A DNA stretch of 64,000 bases from DAOPJM01 sp964490325 (GTDB lineage Bacteria; Bacillota; Clostridia; Christensenellales; CAG-138). The stretch is taken from positions 1-64,000 of the forward strand of contig CAZBBX010000004.1 in NCBI GenBank assembly GCA_964490325.1, given 5' to 3'. The position numbers and the translations under genes are program-made. A model generated the notes under the pieces. It did not search any database. It had not been told where the DNA came from and saw only the letters and a list, made by a program, of their open reading frames with translations. Shown here one piece after another: positions 23,963-32,574 of this stretch (position 1 is the stretch's first letter; each line of letters begins with the position of its first letter).

Positions 23963-26461
23963 ATGAAGAACAACATCGCAAAAATTGTCGCATTGCTGAT
24001 TTGCGCAATGATGTTGCTGGCCGTGATCGGCTGTGGCGGCGGCACCGGCACCGATGTAACTACACCGACCGATGCACCGAAGACGGATGGAACGGACACG
24101 CCGGAAGAGACCGACGCTCCCGTTGTGATCCTGCCCGACGTTCCCGCAGATCGTTATGACGCGACCGTCACCGAGAGAACGGGCGCTAACGCCACCAACC
24201 CGTTGGTTCTGAGCGTTGGCACGCTGGACGGCAAGTTCAGCCCCTTCTTTGCGACGTCCGCATACGACACCGAGATCGAAGGTCAGACCCAGCTTGGTCT
24301 GCTCTACTACGACAAGACGGGCGCACCGCTTGCCGGCGTAGAGTATCCCTGCTATGCGTATTCCTACACCCAGGAAGTAAACGGTGAGGGCGATGCGCAG
24401 ACCTCGACCTACAAGTTCATGCTCAAGAACGGACTGACCTTCTCCGATGGCAGCGCAATGACCGTCAAGGACGTCCTGTTCACCATCTACACGCTGTGCG
24501 ATCCTCTGTACGACGGCTCCAGCACCTTCTACACCATGAATGTACAGGGTCTCAGCGAGTATCGTCTGCAGACCAGCGCTGACGCTCTGGCCGTTGCCGA
24601 TGCGATTATCGCAGCCGGCATCAGCACTGCTGAAGACGGCACCATGGTCATGGGCGCCGCCGACGGTGCGACCGTCGAGCAGCAGACTGCATTCTGGGCA
24701 TACTTCGATCAGGCCGGCGAGAAGTTCGCGCAGGAGATCGTGGATTATGTCAACACAAAGTACGGCGCTGACAACTATGTACAGGGCTACTTTGCGGCAG
24801 ACCTGACCTATGCTGACGTCGCGGCCGATGATTTCCTGAAGGTCGCCTACGGCATGGCAATGTGGGGCTTCGGCGCCTATGAAGCCGGCGTCTTCACCGA
24901 TGCTTTGGGCAACACCTACACCCTGGGTACCGACAGCCTGACCGCTGCCGATTACTGGAAGAACATTCTGGGCGCCTACGGCTATGACATCACCGACAAC
25001 GGCATCAACCGCGAAGCTGCGGGCGATCTGCGTGTTGAGGATTACTGCCGTGATCTGTACATCGCCAATGAGGGCAGCGTCGAAGGCGGCGTCGCCAGCA
25101 TCAGCGGTATCACCTACGGCACCGAAGTCTGCGAGGACGGCGTTGAGCGCGAGTTCATCCAGGTCGTCTGCAACGGCGTCGACCCGACCGCCATCTTCAA
25201 GCTGGGCGTTGCGGTTTGCCCCTGCGCTTACTACACCGAAGCCTTCACGGGCGAAGTCAACGAGTTTGGCGTAGCGCTGAACAATGCGGACTTCATCCAG
25301 TGCCTGAAGGACAAGAACAACGCCCCCATGGGCGCAGGCCCCCTGACCTTCGTCGAGTACAAGGACAACGTCGTTTACTTTGAGGCGAACGACAGCTTCG
25401 TTCTCGGTTCCCCGAAGATCAAGTACATCCGTTATCAGGAAGTCAACTCCGGCTCCGAGCTGGATGCTCTGCTGACTGACACCGTTGACTTTGCAGATCC
25501 TTCCGCGAGCACGGCGATCATCAACGACATCACCGCAGGCGAAGGCGACTATGCCAAGTTGGCCTACACCCTGGTCGACAACGACGGCTACGGCTACATT
25601 GGCATCAACGCCCAGGCGATCCCTGAGTGGCAGGTCCGTCAGGCCATTGCACATGCCTGCAACGTCGAGCTGACCATCGAGAACTACTACGGCGAGCTGG
25701 CAACTGTCAACTACCGCACCATGACCAAGATCCAGTGGGCATACCCCGAGAACCCCGAGAACCTGTATCCGTACGATGCGACCGGCGAGACCTCCAAGGC
25801 TCTGTTCCTGGCAGCCGGCTACACCTATGACGAGGCAGCGAACGTAATGTACTATCCTGCCGAGTATAGCTACTATCCCGAGAAGGCCGGCCAGCCCGTC
25901 GTCATCAAGGCGACCCTGCCCAGCGACGCTTCCGACCATCCCGCAGGCTCCGTGTTCCTGGATATGCAGAAGGTTCTTGCGAGCATCGGCGTAACGATCA
26001 ACATCGAGACCGACACCAGCTTGCTCAACAAGCTGAGCACCGCCTACGAGTCCGGCATCCAGATCTGGACGGCAGCTTGGGGCAACGGCGGTCAGGATCC
26101 GGATATGTTCCAGGTTTGGTACTCCGATCCCGCCGTCAACCAGTCCACCTCTCCCTCCGCGAAGGGTCTGTACTGGCTGTATCAGAATGGCAGCGACGAG
26201 CAGAAGGCAGTTCTGACCGAGCTCAACAGCTTGATCGTCGCCGGTCGTTCCACGCTGGATGTTGAAGAGCGCAAGGTCATTTACGCCGAGGCTCTTGAAC
26301 TGTCCACCTCTCTGGCAACAGAGATCCCGACCTATCAGAGAAAGAACATGTATGTGTACGACAAGGAAGTCATCAATGCCGACACCATGTTCAGCGGTGA
26401 TGATGTGACCCCGTTCCAGAGCCCGATGGCTTACATCTGGAACATCGAGCTCATTGGCTAA
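23963..26461 (+). CDS. oppA: Oligopeptide-type ABC transporter substrate-binding lipoprotein (SBP family 5), enlarged
   Basis: 832 residues from ATG 23963 (GGAGGT site). The signal ends AVIGC, followed by a Thr/Pro/Asp-rich linker. Family 5 landmarks are present: LKNGLTFSDGSAMTVKDVLF at about 155-174, GAGPLTFVEY at about 455, and DPDMFQVWYSDPA with YWLYQNGSDEQKAVL near the C terminus. The usual length is 530-600; about 190 extra residues lie between the second and third landmarks (roughly 190-440). It should capture peptides for the OppBCDF complex encoded next. An amplifying hairpin follows at 26506. Confidence 0.9.
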   Translation: MKNNIAKIVALLICAMMLLAVIGCGGGTGTDVTTPTDAPKTDGTDTPEETDAPVVILPDVPADRYDATVTERTGANATNPLVLSVGTLDGKFSPFFATSAYDTEIEGQTQLGLLYYDKTGAPLAGVEYPCYAYSYTQEVNGEGDAQTSTYKFMLKNGLTFSDGSAMTVKDVLFTIYTLCDPLYDGSSTFYTMNVQGLSEYRLQTSADALAVADAIIAAGISTAEDGTMVMGAADGATVEQQTAFWAYFDQAGEKFAQEIVDYVNTKYGADNYVQGYFAADLTYADVAADDFLKVAYGMAMWGFGAYEAGVFTDALGNTYTLGTDSLTAADYWKNILGAYGYDITDNGINREAAGDLRVEDYCRDLYIANEGSVEGGVASISGITYGTEVCEDGVEREFIQVVCNGVDPTAIFKLGVAVCPCAYYTEAFTGEVNEFGVALNNADFIQCLKDKNNAPMGAGPLTFVEYKDNVVYFEANDSFVLGSPKIKYIRYQEVNSGSELDALLTDTVDFADPSASTAIINDITAGEGDYAKLAYTLVDNDGYGYIGINAQAIPEWQVRQAIAHACNVELTIENYYGELATVNYRTMTKIQWAYPENPENLYPYDATGETSKALFLAAGYTYDEAANVMYYPAEYSYYPEKAGQPVVIKATLPSDASDHPAGSVFLDMQKVLASIGVTINIETDTSLLNKLSTAYESGIQIWTAAWGNGGQDPDMFQVWYSDPAVNQSTSPSAKGLYWLYQNGSDEQKAVLTELNSLIVAGRSTLDVEERKVIYAEALELSTSLATEIPTYQRKNMYVYDKEVINADTMFSGDDVTPFQSPMAYIWNIELIG

Positions 26462-26505
26462 TCAGCCGATGCGCCACATTCAATCACAAAACATGTAGCA
26501 TCAAA

Positions 26506-26542
26506 GACGCAAGGCTCGGCGATCGCAGCCGAGTCTTGCGTC
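26506..26542 (+). promoter_or_regulatory. Long stem-loop between oppA and oppB
   Basis: GACGCAAGGCTCGGC (26506-26520) pairs with GCCGAGTCTTGCGTC (26528-26542) over 15 positions with one G-T wobble and a 7-nt loop. No T-run follows. This suits an RNA-stabilising or partial-attenuation structure that raises binding-protein output over permease output. Confidence 0.75.
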
Positions 26543-26578
26543 CGCTAATACTATAACGAGGGTTGGGAGTAATAGCGC

Positions 26579-27577
26579 ATGTGGAAGTATATCCGTACAA
26601 GGCTGTTGCTGGCTGTTATCATCCTACTGGGCGTATCCCTGTTGATCTACGCGCTCAGTATGCTGATGCCTGCCGACTACATCGATAACCAGACAGCCGC
26701 CGCTTTATCAAACGGTTCGATGACAAGGGACGATGTTAATCGTCTGAAAGAATTATATGGCTTGGCCGACAAATCCTTCTTTGGTATCATCAAAGGATAC
26801 GGTAAATGGCTGGCCGGCGTGTTCACGGGAGACTTGGGCTACTCCTTCCTGTATGGCAAGCCCGTGACCACGGTCATCAGCGAAAACATGTGGATATCTT
26901 TCATCTTGGCTTTGATATCCCTGATCTTTGAGATCGTCATATCCATACCGCTTGGTATAAAAGCGGCAGTAAAGCAATACAGCGGCTACGACTATACAGT
27001 CTCGGTATTGGCCATGGCGGGCACGGCCTTACCGTCATTCTTCTTAGCCGCGTTGCTAATGAACATCTTCTGTATAAAATTGGGTTGGTTCCCGCTGCAG
27101 GGTCTTACGACGGCCACGCGTGTGTTTGGGGCCGGCGACGGCTTTGCCATCTTCCTTGACAAGGCTTGGCACTGCGTGCTGCCCATCACGGTACTGACGC
27201 TGTTGAGCATTGGCGGCCTGATGCGTTACACCCGTACCAATATGCTGGAGGTTATGAACGCCGACTATATCCGTACGGCACGTGCCAAGGGCTTAAGCGA
27301 GCATACCGTCGTCTATAAGCACGCTTTCCGTAACACCTTCATCCCGTTGGTCACAACGCTTTCCGGCACGCTTCCCAGCCTGTTCGGCGGCGCAATGATC
27401 ACCGAGACCGTGTTTGCCATACCGGGCATTGGCTATATGGCCTTGCGAGCAACGCAGCAAGGCGATATTCCGTTCATCATGGGCTATAACATGTTCCTTG
27501 CGGTACTGACCGTCCTTGGCATGATCATTTCCGACTTCATGTACATGGTCGTCGATCCGCGTGTGAAACTGAAGTAA
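26579..27577 (+). CDS. oppB: Oligopeptide ABC transporter permease OppB
   Basis: 332 residues, with six predicted helices. The family start (MWKYIRTRLLLAVIILLGVSLLIYAL) and the conserved cytoplasmic EAA-type loop (YIRTARAKGLSEHTVVYKHAFRNTFIPLVT) are present. It pairs with the OppC-like permease starting 15 bp later to form the membrane channel. Confidence 0.93.
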   Translation: MWKYIRTRLLLAVIILLGVSLLIYALSMLMPADYIDNQTAAALSNGSMTRDDVNRLKELYGLADKSFFGIIKGYGKWLAGVFTGDLGYSFLYGKPVTTVISENMWISFILALISLIFEIVISIPLGIKAAVKQYSGYDYTVSVLAMAGTALPSFFLAALLMNIFCIKLGWFPLQGLTTATRVFGAGDGFAIFLDKAWHCVLPITVLTLLSIGGLMRYTRTNMLEVMNADYIRTARAKGLSEHTVVYKHAFRNTFIPLVTTLSGTLPSLFGGAMITETVFAIPGIGYMALRATQQGDIPFIMGYNMFLAVLTVLGMIISDFMYMVVDPRVKLK

Positions 27578-27592
27578 AGGAGGCGGAATACT

Positions 27593-28699
27593 GTGTCGAT
27601 CAAAAAAGACAAGAAGACAGATCCAAAGAACGCTGTCAACAAGACTGTCAAAAGCGGCGCCGCCGCCTATACAGACGTATCGGGCATCGAGCTTACGAAC
27701 GACGAGAACTTTCAGGTCATGTCGCCCGGACGCATGGTCGCCAAGCGCTTCTTCCGCAGCAAGCTGTCGGTAGTTGGTCTGTGCATCATCATCTTTATCT
27801 TCCTGTTCTCATTTGTAGGACCCATCATCGTCGACATGACTTGGGGCTACGGGGAGACGGAATCCTTCAAGATCGAGCGTGCGTCGGACATGATCACCAT
27901 CTACAACTTCAAGGCGCCCGACGGCAGGGTCTACGATTACTATGACCAGTCCACCTCGACCGTCATCTATAAGGCGCCGCCTTCCGCCGAGCATTGGCTG
28001 GGAACCGACACCAACGGCTTCGACGTCTTTGTGCGTCTGATGTACGGCGGCCGTATTTCGCTCATCATCTCCTTCTTAGTCATCTTTTTGGAGATGTTCA
28101 TTGGCGTCATACTGGGCGGCATTGCAGGGTACTTTGGCGGTTGGGTCGATCAGGTCATCATGCGTATCGTCGACATCTTCTTCTGCTTGCCGACGCTGCC
28201 CATCCTGCTCATCCTGTCCGCGACCATCGCGTCCATTGAGGCCATTCCGCCCGAGCACCGCATCTATTACATGATGGGCTTCTTGACCCTCATGGGTTGG
28301 GCAGGCACGGCACGACTGGTGCGTGGTCAGATCCTGATGCTGCGCGAGCAGGAATACATGATGGCGGCGGAGACGACGGGCATACCCGCCCGCAAGAAGA
28401 TCTCCAAGCACTTGATCCCCAACGTCATGCCGCAGCTGATCGTCAGCGCAACGCTTGGCTTGGGCGGCGTCATCCTGTACGAATCCACGCTGTCCTACCT
28501 GAGCCTTGGCGTTCCCTTCCCGCGTGCGGCTTGGGGCTCCATGATCTCCTTGGCAGATCCGTCCAAGGGGCAGGAGATCTTGTCCAACTACCCGAATATG
28601 TGGATGCCCGCAGGCATTCTGATCGTTATGACCGTACTGGGCTTCAGCTTTGTAGGCGACGGTTTGCGCGATGCATTTGACCCGCGAATGAAGAGGTAG
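27593..28699 (+). CDS. oppC: Oligopeptide ABC transporter permease OppC
   Basis: 368 residues from a GTG start with an AGGAGG site. A basic cytoplasmic N-terminal segment of about 55 residues precedes helix 1 (LSVVGLCIIIFIFLFSFVG). HWLGTDTNGFDVFVRLMYGGRISL is the OppC/DppC signature, and the EAA loop reads YMMAAETTGIPARKKISKHLIPNVMP. The GAG/GEA-type variants are within family range. It forms the channel with OppB. Confidence 0.93.
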   Translation: MSIKKDKKTDPKNAVNKTVKSGAAAYTDVSGIELTNDENFQVMSPGRMVAKRFFRSKLSVVGLCIIIFIFLFSFVGPIIVDMTWGYGETESFKIERASDMITIYNFKAPDGRVYDYYDQSTSTVIYKAPPSAEHWLGTDTNGFDVFVRLMYGGRISLIISFLVIFLEMFIGVILGGIAGYFGGWVDQVIMRIVDIFFCLPTLPILLILSATIASIEAIPPEHRIYYMMGFLTLMGWAGTARLVRGQILMLREQEYMMAAETTGIPARKKISKHLIPNVMPQLIVSATLGLGGVILYESTLSYLSLGVPFPRAAWGSMISLADPSKGQEILSNYPNMWMPAGILIVMTVLGFSFVGDGLRDAFDPRMKR

Positions 28700-28703
28700 C
28701 GCC

Positions 28704-29930
28704 ATGGAAAAGAACACGACTAAAGAGCGGAAGCTCAAGAAAAACCAGATCAAGGGCGTCGACGACGTTGCGTATCTGACGCTTCGGGAGGAGCGGAAGA
28801 TCGACCACGAGAATGCAAAGATCATGCGCACCTACGAGCGCCGCATGAACCGCAAGAACGTGTCGGAAGCCGAATATCTCACCAAGATGCACGACGACAA
28901 CAATGTTGTCGAGTTCGACGATCTGCACACCTTCTTCTATACAGACCTTGGCACGGTCAAGGCGGTCAACGGCGTCAGCTTCAACGTACCCAAGGGCACG
29001 GTCGTCGGCGTCGTGGGCGAATCGGGCTGCGGCAAGTCCGTGACCAGTCTTTCGTTGATGCAGTTAGTGCAATCGCCGCAGGGTCAGATCGTACAGGGCG
29101 AGATCCGCTACGCAGCGGACAACGGCAAGTGCTACAACATTGCCAAGATGCCCCGCGATCAGATGCTGCACATTCGCGGCCGCGAGATCGCTATGATCTT
29201 CCAAGAGCCAATGACCAGCTTAAACCCCGTGTTCACCATCGGCGATCAGATGGACGAAGTCGTCCTGCTGCACGTCGAAGGCTCCACGCCGGAATCCGCC
29301 AAGGCACGTTCCTTGGAGATGCTGCAGCTGGTGGGCATCGCCATGGGCGACAAGGTCTATGGCAGCTATCCGCACGAGCTTTCGGGCGGTATGCGGCAGC
29401 GTGTCATGATCGCCATGGCACTCTCCTGCAACCCCCGCCTCATCATTGCGGATGAGCCGACCACGGCGTTGGACGTGACCATTCAGGCGCAGATCCTCGA
29501 CCTTTTGCGCGACGTCAAGCACAAGATCAACGGCAGCATCATGCTGATCACCCACGACCTTGGCGTTATTGCGGAGATGGCGGAGTACGTTGTGGTCATG
29601 TACGCAGGCCGCATCGTGGAGAAGGGCACGGTGGAGGAGATCTTCTTCCATCCCAAGCATCCCTACACGGTCGGTCTGATGCGCAGCAAACCCAGCGTCA
29701 ACAAGAAGGTCGATCGTCTGTACAGCATCCCCGGTCAGGTGCCGAACCCGATCAACATGCCCAATCACTGCTACTTCATGAACCGCTGCGAGAAATGCAC
29801 CGAAAACTGCAGCGGTGAGTATCCACCGATGATCCAATTCTCCCCGACGCATTTTGCGTCCTGCTATCTGTACGCGGACGATCCCAACAGGGAGATCTAC
29901 GGCTCGCTTGCGGACGAGGGAAAGGAGTAA
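28704..29930 (+). CDS. oppD: Oligopeptide ABC transporter ATPase OppD with N-terminal extension
   Basis: 408 residues. Walker A GESGCGKS lies at about 105-112, the signature LSGGMRQR at about 226 and Walker B LIIADEPTTALD near 250, followed by the C-terminal Opp/Dpp region with conserved cysteines (CYFMNRCEKCTENCS). About 67 extra residues precede the usual start: a highly charged, helical segment (MEKNTTKERKLKKN...YERRMNRKNVSEAEYLTKM). ATG 28704 has AGGTAG upstream. The extension may be a docking or regulatory element; an internal start near residue 62 is conceivable but unsupported. Confidence 0.92.
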   Translation: MEKNTTKERKLKKNQIKGVDDVAYLTLREERKIDHENAKIMRTYERRMNRKNVSEAEYLTKMHDDNNVVEFDDLHTFFYTDLGTVKAVNGVSFNVPKGTVVGVVGESGCGKSVTSLSLMQLVQSPQGQIVQGEIRYAADNGKCYNIAKMPRDQMLHIRGREIAMIFQEPMTSLNPVFTIGDQMDEVVLLHVEGSTPESAKARSLEMLQLVGIAMGDKVYGSYPHELSGGMRQRVMIAMALSCNPRLIIADEPTTALDVTIQAQILDLLRDVKHKINGSIMLITHDLGVIAEMAEYVVVMYAGRIVEKGTVEEIFFHPKHPYTVGLMRSKPSVNKKVDRLYSIPGQVPNPINMPNHCYFMNRCEKCTENCSGEYPPMIQFSPTHFASCYLYADDPNREIYGSLADEGKE

Positions 29931-29933
29931 GCT

Positions 29934-30974
29934 ATGGAACAGCCGAAGAAGGACAACATCCTTGTCGTCAAGCATCTAAAGAAGTACTATCCCGTCAACG
30001 GCGGCGTATTCCACAAGGCCAAGATCTTCAACAAGGCCGTGGACGACGTTTCGTTCAGCATCGAACGCGGAACGACCATGGGTCTGGTGGGCGAATCCGG
30101 CTGCGGCAAGACCACGGTCGGCCGCACCATCCTGCGTCTGCACGATGTGACGGCGGGCACGGTTCTGTTCAACGGGATCGATCTTGCGACCGTCCGCAAG
30201 GACGCGCTGCGCAAGATGCGTCCGCAGATGCAGATGATCTTCCAAGATCCCTACTCCAGCCTGTCGCCGCGTATGCCTGTAGGCGAGATCATCGGAGAAG
30301 CCGTCAAGGAGCACAATATCGTGCCCCGTTCCCAGTACAAGGCGTACATCACCAAGGTCATGCGTGACTGCGGCCTGCAGCCCCAATACTTCTATCGCTA
30401 TCCGCACGAGTTTTCGGGTGGTCAGCGACAGAGGATCTGCATTGCCCGCGCCGTGGCGCTCAACCCCCAGCTCATCATCTGCGACGAGCCTGTCAGCGCG
30501 TTGGACGTGTCCATTCAGGCACAGATCATCAACCTGATGATGGATCTGCAGAAGCAGTTTGGTTATACCTACCTGTTCATCTCGCACGATCTGTCGGTGG
30601 TCGAGCATATCTCCAAGACGATCGGCGTCATGTATTTGGGTTCCATGGTCGAAATGGGCGACAAGGACAAGATCTTTGACAACCCCATGCATCCGTACAC
30701 GCAGGCGCTGCTCAGCGCCGTGCCCATGCCCGACCCGTCCTACAAGATGAAGCGTATCATTCTGGAGGGCGACATTCCCTCTCCCGCCAATCCGCCTTCG
30801 GGCTGCAAGTTCCGCACGCGCTGCAGCAAGTGCATGGAGATCTGCTCCAAGGTGGCTCCCATCTTCAAGGAGTACGAGCCGGGACACAGCGTAGCCTGCC
30901 ATCTGTACAATCAGGATCCGCCTCCCGAGGAGGCCGACGAGGAGCAGACGGAAGCCGCAAAGACCGAAGAGTAA
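29934..30974 (+). CDS. oppF: Oligopeptide ABC transporter ATPase OppF
   Basis: 346 residues. Walker A GESGCGKTT is near 50, FQDPYSSLSPRM near 104, FSGGQRQR near 160 and LIICDEPVSALD near 180. The C-terminal oligopeptide/dipeptide region contains PANPPSGCKFRTRCSKCMEIC. It forms the ATPase heterodimer with OppD, three bases upstream. The tail is acidic (EEADEEQTEAAKTEE). Confidence 0.93.
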   Translation: MEQPKKDNILVVKHLKKYYPVNGGVFHKAKIFNKAVDDVSFSIERGTTMGLVGESGCGKTTVGRTILRLHDVTAGTVLFNGIDLATVRKDALRKMRPQMQMIFQDPYSSLSPRMPVGEIIGEAVKEHNIVPRSQYKAYITKVMRDCGLQPQYFYRYPHEFSGGQRQRICIARAVALNPQLIICDEPVSALDVSIQAQIINLMMDLQKQFGYTYLFISHDLSVVEHISKTIGVMYLGSMVEMGDKDKIFDNPMHPYTQALLSAVPMPDPSYKMKRIILEGDIPSPANPPSGCKFRTRCSKCMEICSKVAPIFKEYEPGHSVACHLYNQDPPPEEADEEQTEAAKTEE

Positions 30975-30977
30975 GCC

Positions 30978-31265
30978 ATGTGCCGCAAGCGCAAGAAAAA
31001 GGCTGAGTGGATCGACGACGGTCGCGTGATCGCCAACATGAACGTGGAGGGGATGCACAACGCGATCTATCGCCCGCGCAGCCGCCGCAGGTTCGACGAG
31101 TTTGGCGAGACGCCTCCGCCTAAGTCCGATCCCATTGAGCTGAAGCGCAAGGAACGTTGGGCGATCGCCAAGGGCGTTACGTTGGCCTTCCTGTTAGTGG
31201 CGCTCATCTTTACGGCGATATTCGTGGCGATCTACTTTTTCACCACCAAGGTTTGGTTTGCATAA
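30978..31265 (+). CDS. Small single-helix membrane protein at the end of the opp operon
   Basis: 95 residues. A strongly basic cytoplasmic N-terminal part (MCRKRKKKAEW; YRPRSRRRFDEFG) is followed by one membrane helix (about 67-90) and a five- to six-residue tail. It starts 3 bp after oppF and ends at the terminator, so it is an integral operon member. I recognise no family; an accessory or stabilising factor of the transporter is an inference from context. Confidence 0.65.
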   Translation: MCRKRKKKAEWIDDGRVIANMNVEGMHNAIYRPRSRRRFDEFGETPPPKSDPIELKRKERWAIAKGVTLAFLLVALIFTAIFVAIYFFTTKVWFA

Positions 31266-31280
31266 AGCAAGCAGGATCAA

Positions 31281-31308
31281 AAAAGCTCGGTTCGCCGAGC
31301 TTTTCTGT
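31281..31308 (+). terminator. Rho-independent terminator of the opp operon
   Basis: AAAAGCTCGG and CCGAGCTTTT arms with a TTCG tetraloop, followed by CTGTATTTT. Confidence 0.9.
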
Positions 31309-31336
31309 ATTTTAGTTTCAAGGAGGACAGAGCCCT

Positions 31337-32560
31337 ATGTTGGAGGTCGTGGAGCTGCGTGAGGCGCGGCGGCTCTTGCTGGATGCTACAGCATCGCGTC
31401 GCATGTGCGCAAAAGAAGCGCCGCTTGCGGAAGCATTTTTTGGTGTGCTTGCCGAGGACGTCACTGCAAAAACAGCGATCCCACCCTTCGACCGCTCCGT
31501 CGTGGACGGGTATGCGCTTGCGGCGCGGGACAGCTACGGCGCGTCGGAGAGCCTGCCCGCCGTCCTAAATTGCGTGGGCGAGATCCGCATGGGCGAAAGC
31601 CCCCGCTTTGCGCTTGGGGAGGGCGAGTGCGCGTACATTCCCACAGGCGCCATGCTGCCAAAGGGCGCTGACGCGGTGCTGATGCTTGAGCACAGCCGCA
31701 GGACGGACGACGGTCTCATCCTTGCTGAACGCTGCATCGCGCAGGGCGCAAACGTTTTGAAGGCGGGCAGCGACCGCGGGGCGGGCGAGCTGCTTTTGAA
31801 AAAGGGACGCGTCTTAGGCGCAAGGGAACTGGGCGTACTGGCGGCGGGGGGCGTGGCAAGCGTTCGGATCTATGAAAAGCCCCGCGTTGCCATCCTTTCC
31901 ACGGGGGACGAACTGGTGCCCGCAGGCGCCGTTCGGGACGAAGCCAAGATCTTTGAAGCGAACAGCACGCTGCTTGCGGGCGCGGTGCGCTTGGCGGGAG
32001 GCGAACCGATCTATCGGGGCGTCGTGGCGGACGACCCATCGGCGCTTACGGAGGCGCTGCACGCGGCTGCAGCCACGAGCGACCTTGTGCTTGCGTCGGG
32101 CGGCAGCTCGGCGGGGGAGCGCGATTTTATGGCAAGCTGCCTGATGGCGGAGGGCAGCCTGCTGTTCCACGGGATCGCTGTCAAACCGGGCAAGCCCACC
32201 TTGGCGGGTCTTCTCAACGGCACGCCCGTGCTGGGACTGGCGGGGCATCCCATGGCGGCGTACCTGCTGTGCCTGTGGCTGGCCGTACCGCTTTTGCGCA
32301 CGCTCACGAACAGGGACGAGACGATCAAGTCCACCCATGCGTATCTTACGATGGCGGTACCCTCCAACGAGGGACGCGAGACGCTCTTGCCCGTGCGGCT
32401 GGAGGGCGAAACAGCCATCCCCCTGTTCGGCCGTTCGGGTCTGATAACCCCGCTGACCGAAGCGGACGGCTTTTTGCGTATCCCCCGCGGCAGCGAGGGC
32501 GCGGCAGCGGGCGAACAGGTCGAGGTCTATGCGTTTTCGGCGTTTTCGGACGGCAGATAG
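31337..32560 (+). CDS. moeA: Molybdopterin molybdotransferase MoeA
   Basis: 407 residues, the normal length. PPFDRSVVDGYALAARD is at about 53-69, YIPTGAMLPKGADAV at about 97-111, ILSTGDELV near 190, GGSSAGERDF near 257, and VKPGKPTLAGLLNGTPVLGLAGHP near 280. MoeA inserts molybdenum into adenylylated molybdopterin. AGGAGGA precedes ATG 31337. It is followed 14 bp later by a second MoeA-type protein, an arrangement seen where molybdenum and tungsten cofactors or several enzymes are served. Confidence 0.93.
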   Translation: MLEVVELREARRLLLDATASRRMCAKEAPLAEAFFGVLAEDVTAKTAIPPFDRSVVDGYALAARDSYGASESLPAVLNCVGEIRMGESPRFALGEGECAYIPTGAMLPKGADAVLMLEHSRRTDDGLILAERCIAQGANVLKAGSDRGAGELLLKKGRVLGARELGVLAAGGVASVRIYEKPRVAILSTGDELVPAGAVRDEAKIFEANSTLLAGAVRLAGGEPIYRGVVADDPSALTEALHAAAATSDLVLASGGSSAGERDFMASCLMAEGSLLFHGIAVKPGKPTLAGLLNGTPVLGLAGHPMAAYLLCLWLAVPLLRTLTNRDETIKSTHAYLTMAVPSNEGRETLLPVRLEGETAIPLFGRSGLITPLTEADGFLRIPRGSEGAAAGEQVEVYAFSAFSDGR

Positions 32561-32574
32561 AAGGGAGCAGGGCA

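Noticed and set aside
23960..25939. 659-codon open frame antisense to oppA
   Set aside because: It is a shadow of the strongly biased codon use of oppA on the other strand; no RBS and no recognisable motifs.
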